This document shows positions 25,292-34,161 of a stretch of DNA of 64,000 nucleotides, piece after piece. The DNA comes from Candidatus Latescibacterota bacterium. Lineage in GTDB: Bacteria > JAAXHH01. The position numbers and the translations under genes were made by a program. The notes under the pieces were generated by a model, which searched no databases, was not told where the DNA came from, and worked only from the letters and a program-made list of their open reading frames with translations. The stretch spans positions 62,001 to 126,000 of the forward strand of contig JAJEHX010000053.1 of the NCBI GenBank assembly GCA_022823465.1, given 5' to 3'. Position 1 is the first letter of the stretch. Each line of letters begins with the position of its first letter.

Positions 25292-26449
25292 TCAGTCCCT
25301 CAGGATGATCGCCTGGTCGCCGGGAATGCGGACGCGCACCGACTCACCGGGCTGGCGCGTGGCCAGGGGACCCTCGGCGCTTTCGACGACCTGGATGGAC
25401 ACGCCCCCTGCGTCGACGGTAAACTCGACCGTTGCGCCCTTGAAACGCCGGGCGGACACGACGCCTCCGACCGTGCCTGCCGTATCGTCTTCGGTCAACC
25501 GTACGGTCTGGGGGTGCAGGGCCAGGTAAACGGTGCCTTCGGACGTTTCAACGTCATAGACCGGTTGCGCGTCATCGGGCGGTTCAACGTCTTCAAGCGG
25601 CGATGGCAGCGAATCCTGCGAGGTTGACCTGGGCGGCGAGGCCGTCGCGGCCGGCTTGGGCAGCACGACGGTCAGTCCGCTCGTGTGCCTAAAAACCGGT
25701 CTTCCCTCTTCGGTCGCCAGCACGCCCTCCCACAGGTTCATGTTGCCCATGAAGGCGGCCACGAAGCGGTTGGCCGGCCTGCGGTAGATCACGTCCGGGC
25801 GGTCCAGCTGCCGGCACACGCCTTCCTCCATCACCGCGATCCGGTCGGAAACGGCCAGCGCTTCCTCCTGGTCGTGGGTGACGTAGATGGCCGTGATGCC
25901 CAGCTTCGTCTGCAGTTCCCGGATCTGGTCCCGGGTCTCTTCCCGCAGCTTGGCGTCCAGGTTGGACAGCGGTTCGTCGAGCAGCAACAGGTCGGGTTCG
26001 ATGACCACGGCCCGGGCGAGGGCCACCCGCTGCTGCTGACCACCGGACAACTGGGGCACGGGCCGCTGTTCCAGCCCGGCCAGTCCCACGAGGCCGAGGG
26101 CGTGGGCAACGCGGTCCGCAATCTCCGGTCCGGACACCTTCCGGGTGCGCAGGCCGAAGGCCACGTTCTCGAAGACGGTCATGTGGGGGAACAGGGCATA
26201 GTTCTGAAACACCATCCCGGTGTTCCGCCGGTTGGCGGGCACGTGGGTGACGTCTTCGTCGTCGAAGCGCACCGTGCCGGAGGTGGGAAAGGTGAACCCG
26301 GCGATCATGCGGAGGATGGTCGTCTTGCCGCACCCGCTGGGTCCCAGGAGACTGAAGAACTCCCCGTCGGCCACCGTCAGGCTGATGCCCTTCACGACCG
26401 GGGTGTCATCGAAATGCTTGGTGAGGCGATTGAGGGTGACCTGGGCCAT
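25292..26449 (-). CDS. ABC transporter ATP-binding protein, FbpC/PotA-like
   Basis: This 385-residue ATPase has Walker [11 protein letters not shown], the Q-loop VFQNYALFPHMTVFENVAFGL, signature [16 protein letters not shown], Walker [13 protein letters not shown] and a C-terminal TOBE-like domain (about residues 270-385). It contains a disordered Ser/Pro-rich insertion near residues 275-305. It should drive the adjacent fused permease. ATG 26449 (MAQVTLNRLTKHF) matches the family start, and an upstream ATG at 26479 is possible; neither has a clear Shine-Dalgarno. Confidence 0.92.
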   Translation of the reverse strand: MAQVTLNRLTKHFDDTPVVKGISLTVADGEFFSLLGPSGCGKTTILRMIAGFTFPTSGTVRFDDEDVTHVPANRRNTGMVFQNYALFPHMTVFENVAFGLRTRKVSGPEIADRVAHALGLVGLAGLEQRPVPQLSGGQQQRVALARAVVIEPDLLLLDEPLSNLDAKLREETRDQIRELQTKLGITAIYVTHDQEEALAVSDRIAVMEEGVCRQLDRPDVIYRRPANRFVAAFMGNMNLWEGVLATEEGRPVFRHTSGLTVVLPKPAATASPPRSTSQDSLPSPLEDVEPPDDAQPVYDVETSEGTVYLALHPQTVRLTEDDTAGTVGGVVSARRFKGATVEFTVDAGGVSIQVVESAEGPLATRQPGESVRVRIPGDQAIILRD

Positions 26450-26506
26450 GGGCGTAGATCGATAGGGGACATGGGACATCGGCGGACCGCGCCAGGCCGA
26501 GAAGGA

Positions 26507-27538
26507 CTATCCCCGGTCCTTGATGTTGTCGTCCCAGTACTTCATCCAGGTTCTGGACTGTTCGGAGAAGACCTTCCAGTCGATGTCGAAGGGGGCCACG
26601 GAAAGATCGGCCATCCATGAAGGGAGGCGGTCTTTCGGAATGTCGCCGCGGGTAGGGATCCGGTAGTACTCGGCGGCCTGCAGGACGGTGTTGTCGACGT
26701 TGGTGACGAATTCATAGAACAGCCGGGCGTCCTCCGGATTCCTGCTGTTGGCGATGAGCGCGATGCCGTCGGTGAGCACGGGCGCGCCGCTGCTCGGTAC
26801 CACGAAATCGAAGGGATAGCCGTACCGGTCCACCTGGAGCATGATGTCGCTCATGAGCCAGATGGAAACCAGCCCCTCCTTGCGGGCCAGCTTCTGGAAC
26901 ATCATGTTCGGGTCGGCGGCGTAGTCCTTCGTGTTGGCGTCGAGCCGCGTGAGCCATTCATACCCCGCGTCGGGCAGGCCGGAGTCCCGGTACGTGCGCC
27001 AGATCATGCCCGAATAGACCGTCCGCATCGTGCCCGACGCGAGCGGGTAGCGGATCACGATCAGGTCCCGCCACTGGGGGTCGAGCAGCTCGTCCCAGTC
27101 CGCGGGCGCCGTCTCCTTCGTCAACTCGAGATTGTTGAAGGCGATGACCGGAATCAACTGTGCCGTGCCGTACCAGCGGTCTTGCTCATCCCGGAACTCC
27201 GGGAGCAAGGCGTCCGCCCAGGTCGGCCGGTAGGGACTCAGCAGGCCCTCGTCGGCGGCCTGGATAAAGTTGGTTGCCGGCGCGCCCCACCAGACATCGC
27301 CCTGGGGATTCGCCCGCTCGGAGCGGACGCGGTCGAGCACGTCCTGCGATCCCATGTCGAGCCACCGGACGTCGACTTCGGGGTGGGCGGCCTCGAAGAG
27401 CTTCTCGAACTCGGGCAGGATCGGCTTGCCGTGGGGCGAATAGACCGTCACTATGCGCTTGTCCGGATCGCCGCCGCCGCAGCCCAATGCCAGGAGGGCT
27501 GCGCAGAATGTTAGCAGGGTGAGACGTAGTCTGTACAT
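26507..27538 (-). CDS. ABC transporter substrate-binding lipoprotein, ferric/SBP type
   Basis: This 343-residue periplasmic binding protein has a lipoprotein signal (LRLTLLTFCAALLALGC, Cys about residue 17). The mature part resembles the Fbp/thiamine group: IVTVYSPHGKPILPEFEKLFEAAHPEVDVRWLDMGSQDVLDRV and GDVWWGAPATNFIQAADEGLL. Start 27538 has AAGG about seven bases upstream. The longer frame to 27640 would destroy the signal peptide. It opens the importer operon; ligand (iron, other cation or small organic) is not certain. Confidence 0.9.
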   Translation of the reverse strand: MYRLRLTLLTFCAALLALGCGGGDPDKRIVTVYSPHGKPILPEFEKLFEAAHPEVDVRWLDMGSQDVLDRVRSERANPQGDVWWGAPATNFIQAADEGLLSPYRPTWADALLPEFRDEQDRWYGTAQLIPVIAFNNLELTKETAPADWDELLDPQWRDLIVIRYPLASGTMRTVYSGMIWRTYRDSGLPDAGYEWLTRLDANTKDYAADPNMMFQKLARKEGLVSIWLMSDIMLQVDRYGYPFDFVVPSSGAPVLTDGIALIANSRNPEDARLFYEFVTNVDNTVLQAAEYYRIPTRGDIPKDRLPSWMADLSVAPFDIDWKVFSEQSRTWMKYWDDNIKDRG

Positions 27539-27710
27539 GAATTCAACCTTGTAGCGTATCAATCGCGAATGACGGCCCCGGCCAGGACGCTCCGCGTCCC
27601 GTAATCCACGCAGACTCGTGGCGTGGGTAGATAGTACCACGGAAGGGAATGGGTGTCAACGCGCATTTGACGAAGTGTCGGGGTGCGCGAGACGACGGAA
27701 ATCGGCGACG

Positions 27711-27761
27711 TCGGGGTCACGTCAGACTCGGGGTCACGCCAGACTCGGGATCACGCCAGCC
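27711..27761. repeat. 17-bp tandem repeat x3 at the yqeC 3' end
   Basis: Units at 27711, 27728 and 27745 (TCGGGGTCACGCCAGAC with 1-3 changes). The third contains the last codons and stop of yqeC (stop at 27751, minus strand) and the other two lie beyond it. Confidence 0.9.
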
Positions 27762-28533
27762 GGGCCACCACCGCCTTCGACCGCCGTATATCCCCGCCGT
27801 AGATCCCCTCGAAGACTGAACCGGGCACGGCTTCGACGATACGACGGGCCAAATTCAGGCTTTCCTCGTCGCCAGCACAAGACAGATACAGCGAAAGGGG
27901 CACGGCATCCGGGAAGGCCCGGCGGTAGGCCTCGGGATGACTGACCACCCCGGCAATCACCTCGGGTGTCACCGCCGCGTCCGGTCCCAGCCCCGACAGC
28001 ATCGCCACGCGCTCCGGCCGGTGCACCTGCCGGTCGTTCAGGCGAAGCCCCACGGATTTCAGGCTGGCGACGATCACCCCCCGCGTCGTCCCCACAGGCA
28101 CCACGGGTTCGTGGTCCCCGGGCGCCTTGAACAGCCGGGCGCGGGCGCCGTCGGCCTTCATGAGTAGCAGGTCGGGGGCGCAGACTTCCCGCAAAGTCCC
28201 CAGTTCCTCCGCGTCCAACCCCTTGAGCTTGTCGGGCCGGGGCCGGGCGCCCAGGACGGTCACGTGGCGGCGGGTTTTCAGTTCGCGGGGAACAACCGTT
28301 GGCCAGTCCGGCATTTCGTCGGTCACGTAGAACCCGCGCGTCTGCGTCGACGTGGGCGGATGCAGGTGCGTGGTGGACGTCGTGATGACCGCGTAACCCC
28401 GGTCGCCGGCCTCGCCGGCCAGCCGGTACATCAGCGTGGCCTTGCCTCCGCTGCCGACGATGGCCACGGCGTCTCCCCTGCGAATCCCGAGCGCGTCAAG
28501 AAAGGGCGTCTCCGGTGCCTGTCCACTCACCAT
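27751..28533 (-). CDS. yqeC: YqeC-family selenium-dependent molybdenum hydroxylase accessory protein
   Basis: This 260-residue protein matches YqeC: GDAVAIVGSGGKATLMYRLAGEA, TTSTTHLHPP, LLMKADGARARLFKAPGDHEPVVP and GVIVASLKSVGL. The family is linked genetically to selenium-dependent molybdenum hydroxylases. The P-loop position after Lys is usually Thr and is Ala here (GGKAT), which may affect nucleotide binding. No selenium, molybdenum-cofactor or hydroxylase gene is in the window. Its start codon overlaps a duplicated copy of the rhomboid gene's stop. Confidence 0.82.
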   Translation of the reverse strand: MVSGQAPETPFLDALGIRRGDAVAIVGSGGKATLMYRLAGEAGDRGYAVITTSTTHLHPPTSTQTRGFYVTDEMPDWPTVVPRELKTRRHVTVLGARPRPDKLKGLDAEELGTLREVCAPDLLLMKADGARARLFKAPGDHEPVVPVGTTRGVIVASLKSVGLRLNDRQVHRPERVAMLSGLGPDAAVTPEVIAGVVSHPEAYRRAFPDAVPLSLYLSCAGDEESLNLARRIVEAVPGSVFEGIYGGDIRRSKAVVARLA

Positions 28534-28622
28534 TCGCCCCCGGGATTGATATGGATCGCGTCCAGAAACGGCGTTTCCGCTGATTCAACGATCACCATTC
28601 GCCCCCGGGATTGATATGGATC
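28493..28622. repeat. 65-bp tandem duplication across the rhomboid-yqeC junction
   Basis: 28493-28557 and 28558-28622 align without gaps. The last 32 bases (28527-28558 versus 28592-28623) are identical and the first 34 agree at about 24. Each copy carries the 3' end of rhomboid (INPGGEW-stop) overlapping an ATG that reads into an ETPFLDA segment of yqeC. Confidence 0.92.
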
Positions 28623-29314
28623 GTCCGGGGCCGGCGCTGCAGGAAGCGCCGCACGAGGACCATCCCCACCAGGAATCCGCCGATATGGGCGTACCAGGCC
28701 ACGCCGTCGCTGCCGATGCCCAGGATCTGCCGCAGGAACCAGATCCCGAGTACGATGATCGCGGGGACGTGGATGATCTGGATGAAGATGAACAGCAGGA
28801 TGAAGGTCTTGATGTAGGCCCGGGGATACAGGATGAAGTAGGCGCCCAGGATACCCGCGATGGCCCCGCTGGCGCCGATCATCGGGATGGCGGAATCGGG
28901 CTCGGAGATCACGTGCACCATGGTGGCGCACAGGCCGGTCAGGATGTAGAAAAGCAGGTAGCGGACCGGGCCCATGGCGCTTTCCACGCTGTTGCCGAAG
29001 ATCCACAGGTACAGCATGTTGCCGGCAAGGTGCATGAAGCCCCCGTGCACGAACATGGCCGTGAACAGGGTCAGGGGGAAGGGCACGAGGGCGTCGGGAT
29101 AGAGCAGGGAAGTGCCCGGGATGGGAATGGTGTCCCGGTCGACGAAATGCGTAAGCTCCAGGGGAATGGCCGCCGTCTTGAAGATGAAGATCTGCTCGCC
29201 CACCGGGCCCTGTACCCACTGGAAGAGGAAGACGGCCACGTTGGCGGCGAGCAGCGCGTAGGTGACGACGGGCCGGGAAAAGGACGGGCTTTCAGCCTGG
29301 AGCGGTAGGAGCAT
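28592..29314 (-). CDS. Rhomboid-family intramembrane serine protease
   Basis: This 240-residue protein has at least six membrane helices. Rhomboid signatures are FVHGGFMHLAGNMLYLWIFGN (helix 2 His/Asn), the catalytic Ser in GASGAIAG and the catalytic His in YAHIGGFLVG. The N-terminal region includes a loop (ELTHFVDRDT) common in the GlpG-like group. It cleaves membrane substrates within the bilayer; targets are unknown. The stop overlaps an ATG, pointing to original translational coupling with yqeC before the 65-bp duplication intervened. Confidence 0.93.
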   Translation of the reverse strand: MLLPLQAESPSFSRPVVTYALLAANVAVFLFQWVQGPVGEQIFIFKTAAIPLELTHFVDRDTIPIPGTSLLYPDALVPFPLTLFTAMFVHGGFMHLAGNMLYLWIFGNSVESAMGPVRYLLFYILTGLCATMVHVISEPDSAIPMIGASGAIAGILGAYFILYPRAYIKTFILLFIFIQIIHVPAIIVLGIWFLRQILGIGSDGVAWYAHIGGFLVGMVLVRRFLQRRPRTIHINPGGEW

Positions 29315-29350
29315 GGGAAGGTGGACGGTCCATCGCCGGTTGGACGGCCT

Positions 29351-29390
29351 GGACGGAGGTGCGATCCGGACGGAGATGCGATCCGGACGG
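29351..29390. repeat. 17-bp tandem repeat, two full copies
   Basis: GGACGGAGGTGCGATCC at 29351-29367 and a one-mismatch copy at 29368-29384, then GGACGG, in the uvrB-rhomboid spacer. Confidence 0.8.
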
Positions 29391-29407
29391 CCAGAGAATG
29401 ACCCGCC

Positions 29408-31417
29408 TCATTTCACGGGCTGGGACTCCAGCCGGTTGATTTCGTCGCGCAGCCTGGCCGCCTTTTCGAACTCCAGGTTGGCGGCGGCCTCGTACATGGC
29501 GTGCTTGAGTTCTTCCAGGACGGTGCTCTGGTCCATCTTGGCGATGGTATTGAGGATCGGCATGTCGTCGTCCACCGCCTTCACGTCGGCCACGGCCGTG
29601 GTCTTGATGATCTCCTCGATGGACTTGTACACGGTCTCGGGTTCGATCCCGTTTAGTTCGTTGAACTCCTGCTGCAGCTTTCTGCGGCGGTTCGTCTCTT
29701 CCATGGCCCGGCGCATGGAGTCGGTGATATTGTCAGCGTAGAAGATCACTTCGCCACGCACGTTCCGCGCCGCCCGTCCCGCCGTCTGGATCAGCGAGCG
29801 TTCCGACCGCAGGAACCCCTCCTTGTCCGCGTCCAGGATGGCGACCAGGGAGACCTCCGGCAGGTCGAGCCCCTCGCGCAGAAGGTTGATTCCGACGAGG
29901 ACGTCGAACTTGCCGAGGCGCAGGTCGCGCAGGATTTCGACGCGCTCGATGGAATCGATGGTGGAATGGAGATACCGCACCCGGACGTTGAGCTGCCGGA
30001 GATAATCGGTCAGGTCCTCGGCCATCCGCTTGGTCAGCGTCGTCACCAGCACCCGTTCCTGCCGCTCCGCCCGCTCCCGGATGCGGACCAGCAGATCGTC
30101 CATCTGGTGCTCCACGGGCTGCACGGTGATCTCCGGATCCATCAGACCCGTAGGCCGGATGATCTGTTCGACCACGACGCCCTGGCACTGATTCAGCTCG
30201 TAGTCGGCCGGCGTCGCCGAAACGTAGATCACCTGGTTGACCATGGATTCGTATTCCTCGAAGGTCAGGGGGCGGTTGTCCAGGGCCGACGGAAGCCTGA
30301 ATCCGTGTTCGACCAGGGTAGTCTTCCGCGACCGGTCGCCGTTGTACATGGCCCGGAGCTGGGGCAGGGAGACGTGGGACTCGTCGATGACCAGCAGAAA
30401 ATCGCTGGGAAAGAAGTCGAAGAGGCAGAAGGGCCGTTCGCCCGGGGACCGCCCCGACAGGTGCATGGAGTAGTTCTCGATGCCGGCGCAGAACCCGATC
30501 TCCCGCATCATCTCCAGGTCGAAGCGCGTGCGCTGTTCCAGCCGCTGGGCTTCGAGCAGCTTGTTCTCGTCGTACAACACCCGAAGCCGCTCGTCCAGCT
30601 CCTCCTCGATGGCCTTCATGGCCTGCTCCAGGCGCGGCGCCGTGGTGACGAAGTGCCGGGCCGGGTAAATGGCGATGCGGTCCCGTTCCGCGATGACCTC
30701 GCCGGTGAGGGGATCGAACTCGGTAATGCGGTCGACCTCGTCCCCGAACATCTCTATGCGCAGGCCCTTCTCCTGGTCCGCGGGCAGGATGTCGAGGGTG
30801 TCTCCCCGCACGCGGAACGTCCCCCGGGCAAAATCGTAGTCGTTCCGGTTGTAGTGCATGTCGATCAGCTTTCGCATGATCATGTCCCGCTCATACACCT
30901 CGCCCTTTTCCACCAGGAGGATGAATTCCTTCCACTCGTCGGGGGATCCCAGGCTGTAGATGGAGGATACGGAGGCGACGATCACCACGTCCCGCCGTTC
31001 CAGCAGCGCGCTCGTCGCCCGCAGCCGGAGCTTGTCCAGGTCTTCGTTGACGGACGAGTCCTTCTCGATATAGGTGTCCGTCACCGGCATGTACGCTTCC
31101 GGCTGGTAGTAGTCGTAGTAGCTGATGAAGTACTCGACGGAGTTTTTCGGGAAGAAGCCCTTGAACTCGCCGTAGAGCTGGGCGGCCAGGGTCTTGTTGG
31201 GCGAAATGACCAGGGCCGGTTTCTGCAACTCGGCGATGACCTGGGCCATCGTGTAGGTCTTGCCGCTGCCCGTGATGCCGAGCAGGCACTGGTGCTTGTC
31301 CCCCCGGTACACGCCCTGGACGAGTTCTTCGATCGCCCTGGGCTGATCGCCCCGGGGTTCATATTCGGATACGACGGTAAAGGGAGGCATTCGGAAATCC
31401 GTCGAGAAGCGTGTCAT
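29408..31417 (-). CDS. uvrB: Excinuclease ABC subunit B
   Basis: This 669-residue helicase-like subunit of nucleotide excision repair has Walker [11 protein letters not shown] (47-56), the beta-hairpin region [16 protein letters not shown] box ([14 protein letters not shown]), motifs [27 protein letters not shown] and QTAGRAARN, and the C-terminal UVR motif ([26 protein letters not shown]). Length is normal. The ATG 31417 start reads MTRFSTDF, with ATG 31390 (MPPFTVV) an alternative. Confidence 0.97.
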   Translation of the reverse strand: MTRFSTDFRMPPFTVVSEYEPRGDQPRAIEELVQGVYRGDKHQCLLGITGSGKTYTMAQVIAELQKPALVISPNKTLAAQLYGEFKGFFPKNSVEYFISYYDYYQPEAYMPVTDTYIEKDSSVNEDLDKLRLRATSALLERRDVVIVASVSSIYSLGSPDEWKEFILLVEKGEVYERDMIMRKLIDMHYNRNDYDFARGTFRVRGDTLDILPADQEKGLRIEMFGDEVDRITEFDPLTGEVIAERDRIAIYPARHFVTTAPRLEQAMKAIEEELDERLRVLYDENKLLEAQRLEQRTRFDLEMMREIGFCAGIENYSMHLSGRSPGERPFCLFDFFPSDFLLVIDESHVSLPQLRAMYNGDRSRKTTLVEHGFRLPSALDNRPLTFEEYESMVNQVIYVSATPADYELNQCQGVVVEQIIRPTGLMDPEITVQPVEHQMDDLLVRIRERAERQERVLVTTLTKRMAEDLTDYLRQLNVRVRYLHSTIDSIERVEILRDLRLGKFDVLVGINLLREGLDLPEVSLVAILDADKEGFLRSERSLIQTAGRAARNVRGEVIFYADNITDSMRRAMEETNRRRKLQQEFNELNGIEPETVYKSIEEIIKTTAVADVKAVDDDMPILNTIAKMDQSTVLEELKHAMYEAAANLEFEKAARLRDEINRLESQPVK

Positions 31418-31547
31418 AATTTCGACTGGCTAAAAGGGCGTCGGGACCCATATAATATACGCAGAGCAGGCGGTAAAAGCAACGGGGAATACCCCAATAC
31501 GGGACTACCCGCGGTCCCCAACGGGACCGGTGTGAAAAGGAGCAGAA

Positions 31548-32372
31548 ATGTCTCATCCACTGTTTGACCTGAGCGGACGCGTGGCCCTGGTCTCCGGCGC
31601 GGCCGCCGGCATGGGCCGGGCCACGTCCATCGGCTTCGCCGAGGCGGGGGCGGACCTCATGCTGGCCGATATCAACGAAGAAGGCATGCAGGAAACGGCC
31701 CGCGAGATCGAACGCCTGGGCCGCCGAGCCGAGCCGGTCGTGTGCGACGTCTCCAACGGCGCGCAGATCCGGGCGATGTTCGCAAAGCTGGACGAAGCCT
31801 ACGGACGCATCGACGTGCTGGCGAACATCGCCGGCGAGGGCGGTATCAACGAGTTGCCGCTGGAGATCACGGAAGCCGGGCTCATACAGACCCTGAACAA
31901 CCTGGTCGTCGGGCGGTACGTCTGCTGCCAGGAAGGCGCCCGGCGCATGATCGAGGCCGGCCGGGGCAGCATCTTCAACATCGTGTCCATCGCCGGGTTA
32001 TCGGCCCTCGGCCGCGGCCACATGGCCTACAGCATCGCCATGGGCGGCGTGGCCCAGATGACCCGGGAGATGAGCACCGAGTGGAGCGGCAAGGGCGTGC
32101 GCGTCAACGCCATCGTATGCGCCCAGATCATGAACGAAGGCCTGCGTAAGCGCATCGACGCCGATACCAAACTGGGTGACACCTACCTCCGCGGAATCCC
32201 CATCGGCCGGCTGGGTAAATCGGAAGACATCCAGGGCCTGGCCATCTTCCTCGCCTCCGACGCATCCAGCTGGGTCACCGGGGCGTTGATGCCCCTGGAC
32301 GGCGGCAACACGGCCAAGAACGCGGGCGGATCGCATCCGGGCCAGCCCAATGCGCCGGATGAGCAGAAGTAG
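31548..32372 (+). CDS. Short-chain dehydrogenase/reductase lacking the catalytic lysine
   Basis: This 274-residue SDR has the cofactor loop G17-AAA-G21-M-G23, NIAG (Asn93) and Ser147 in NIVSIAG. The active-site Tyr161 is present, but the YxxxK lysine is replaced by methionine (Y161-S-I-A-M165), so oxidoreductase activity is doubtful. The C-terminal GIPIGRLGKSEDIQGLAIFLASDASSWVTGALMPLDGG is standard. GAAAAGGAGC precedes the ATG. The Lys loss could be real divergence or an error in the read. Confidence 0.88.
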   Translation: MSHPLFDLSGRVALVSGAAAGMGRATSIGFAEAGADLMLADINEEGMQETAREIERLGRRAEPVVCDVSNGAQIRAMFAKLDEAYGRIDVLANIAGEGGINELPLEITEAGLIQTLNNLVVGRYVCCQEGARRMIEAGRGSIFNIVSIAGLSALGRGHMAYSIAMGGVAQMTREMSTEWSGKGVRVNAIVCAQIMNEGLRKRIDADTKLGDTYLRGIPIGRLGKSEDIQGLAIFLASDASSWVTGALMPLDGGNTAKNAGGSHPGQPNAPDEQK

Positions 32373-32407
32373 ACGTTTGGTGCCGTTGGGGCTTGTCGGG
32401 GAAGGTC

Positions 32408-33118
32408 TCAGTCATCTATTGACTGATGGTATCCTTCGTAGAGCCTGCCTCCTCTCAAGGCCAGAATGGCTTCAATATGCGAGACCAGGCCGTCCTTGTT
32501 CCCGGTCTTGTAAAACCCGGCGAGTTTCTCCATGAGTTGTCCTGCCAGCGGGTGATCGAGGCCTTGAAGCGCCCGGTACAACCATCGGCGCTCTCCGATC
32601 CAGTGGCCGTGCAGGGCTACTATGAACTCCGCTGCCTTCACCGTCAGGTCGTGGGCGATCAAAACTGCCTGATCGTACTCTGGCGCATCCAGGAAATCGT
32701 CAAGCCAGTCTGTCAATACGTAGCGATACGTATCGATATCCTGGCTTGTCAATGGCGGTGGGCCTTCATTCAGAATCGCCCGGGCTTTCTCCTGGAGTGT
32801 TTGGGCGAAATCTTCATCGTCCTTCAGTATGAGCCCCTCGGCGTAGGCGGTCAATGCGACCGGGCTTTGGTTTATAACCGGGTGCCGGACCGTTGCTTCG
32901 GCGTATCGCCGGGAAACGACCCAGACTTCGATGAACCAGCCATACTCACCGTACGATTCGCGGTATGGTTTAACGCCGTGAGGCATGACTACCAGAACAT
33001 CCAGATCGGAACGTGGTGAAACATTGCCCCTCGCCACGCTTCCGAACAACAAGGCCGAGCTGCAGCCCGGAAATCGAACGCTGATAAAAGTCCTTGCAGC
33101 CTGAATACCGTCCATCAC
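32408..33118 (-). CDS. Nucleotidyltransferase (Pol beta superfamily) with helical C-terminal domain
   Basis: This 236-residue protein has a minimal nucleotidyltransferase domain, GSVARGNVSPRSDLDVLVV near residues 26-44, with GS and DxD catalytic residues present. A helical C-terminal part (about 120-236) follows and could be a HEPN-like partner domain fused in the same chain. Such proteins modify RNA or proteins or act in toxin-antitoxin pairs. The substrate is unknown and no separate partner gene is next to it. Confidence 0.8.
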   Translation of the reverse strand: MMDGIQAARTFISVRFPGCSSALLFGSVARGNVSPRSDLDVLVVMPHGVKPYRESYGEYGWFIEVWVVSRRYAEATVRHPVINQSPVALTAYAEGLILKDDEDFAQTLQEKARAILNEGPPPLTSQDIDTYRYVLTDWLDDFLDAPEYDQAVLIAHDLTVKAAEFIVALHGHWIGERRWLYRALQGLDHPLAGQLMEKLAGFYKTGNKDGLVSHIEAILALRGGRLYEGYHQSIDD

Positions 33119-33172
33119 GATCCTCTTATTCCTACTGGAAAACCCTGCAGCAAACCTGGTACAAGTAGTATT

Positions 33173-33676
33173 TTAAAGCCCGGTCCGCTCTTTAATGCAG
33201 TCGACAAAGTCATCTGGCCTGTCCGGGGTGAGCACGATCGTCTGGTTCTGGAACTTCAAAACGACGGACCGCTTCGGATCTGTCGCATAAGCGCGATAGG
33301 CCCCAAGGCTCTTATTCCGAAAACGGCCGCAGAAACAGAATAGCCCGCCAACCCCGAGCGTACGGAGAGAACAGGCCATCGCCTCCGGATCGGCCTCGAC
33401 GGACACCAGATCCTTCAAGTCCAGTTTCGATTGCCAGCCCAGGCGTTGAACCAATATCATTTCGTCGGTTACCACGAAGCCCCGGATCATCCAGCATGCC
33501 GACACGACAAGGATTAGAGCAGGCAATACGACAGTGGCCAGGACATATAGAGTGCTGGTCCCGGACCCAACATCCTCCAACTGGGATACCCCAAAGATCG
33601 CTACGCAGACAAGCCCTGCGACTGCCAGCATCGTGATCCATTTTACGGAGGCACTCCATGGCGCGCCGAATCTCAT
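33173..33676 (-). CDS. Membrane protein with bacterial PH-like domain
   Basis: This 167-residue protein has two membrane helices (WITMLAVAGLVCVAIFGVSQL; YVLATVVLPALILVVSACWMI) followed by a short PH-like beta domain (GFVVTDEMILVQRLGWQSKLDLKDLVSVEADP; RSVVLKFQNQTIVLTPDRPDDFVDCI). GGGGAGG eight bases upstream fixes start 33676, which overlaps the stop of the upstream gene (ATGA). The pair forms an operon of unknown function. Confidence 0.8.
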   Translation of the reverse strand: MRFGAPWSASVKWITMLAVAGLVCVAIFGVSQLEDVGSGTSTLYVLATVVLPALILVVSACWMIRGFVVTDEMILVQRLGWQSKLDLKDLVSVEADPEAMACSLRTLGVGGLFCFCGRFRNKSLGAYRAYATDPKRSVVLKFQNQTIVLTPDRPDDFVDCIKERTGL

Positions 33677-34092
33677 TTTGAAATCCTCCCCACCATATCG
33701 ACCAGCAGTGCGGTCAGGCCCGATGCGATGGCGAATATCCCGATCCATATCCATTGGATGGGTGTATGACTCAAATTAACCTCCAGAACCTCCCGGAATA
33801 CTCCAATCATTCCCCCATAGAACATAAAGAAAACGTAAATGACCACAGCGGGCAGAACGTCTCCGATCTGGTGGACTATGCGATGGAAGACGCCGGCGTC
33901 AGCGGCTATCAACAGGAAAGTGAACAATATGAACAGCTCGCGACCCAACCACAGGTTCGGGTCGCCATCCAGGCTGAATTGGATGGCCACGTCAGCAGGA
34001 AACTGGCTCCTGAGCGTCAGGCAATAGAGCAGCCAGCAGCCTGCACTGGCCCATGCCAGTACCACCAATACGCGTTGTGATGTGGTGGTCAT
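33673..34092 (-). CDS. DUF1648-like membrane protein
   Basis: This 139-residue protein has about four membrane helices. Its first periplasmic loop (LRSQFPADVAIQFSLDGDPNLWLG) resembles DUF1648. Function unknown. The stop overlaps the start of the PH-like gene by four bases, so the two are translationally coupled. Confidence 0.7.
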   Translation of the reverse strand: MTTTSQRVLVVLAWASAGCWLLYCLTLRSQFPADVAIQFSLDGDPNLWLGRELFILFTFLLIAADAGVFHRIVHQIGDVLPAVVIYVFFMFYGGMIGVFREVLEVNLSHTPIQWIWIGIFAIASGLTALLVDMVGRISK

Positions 34093-34161
34093 ATACTGCC
34101 TCGAAGTCTTGATCCGGTGTAAGAAAAGGTGCCAACGAACACTTGGCGGGACGCCCTGGGT

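Noticed and set aside
22255-25529. Very long open frames (850 and 870 codons) overlapping the MFS and ferric permease genes
   Set aside because: They lie in alternative frames of clearly recognisable transporter genes, have His/Arg-rich composition typical of high-GC shadows, and show no domains.
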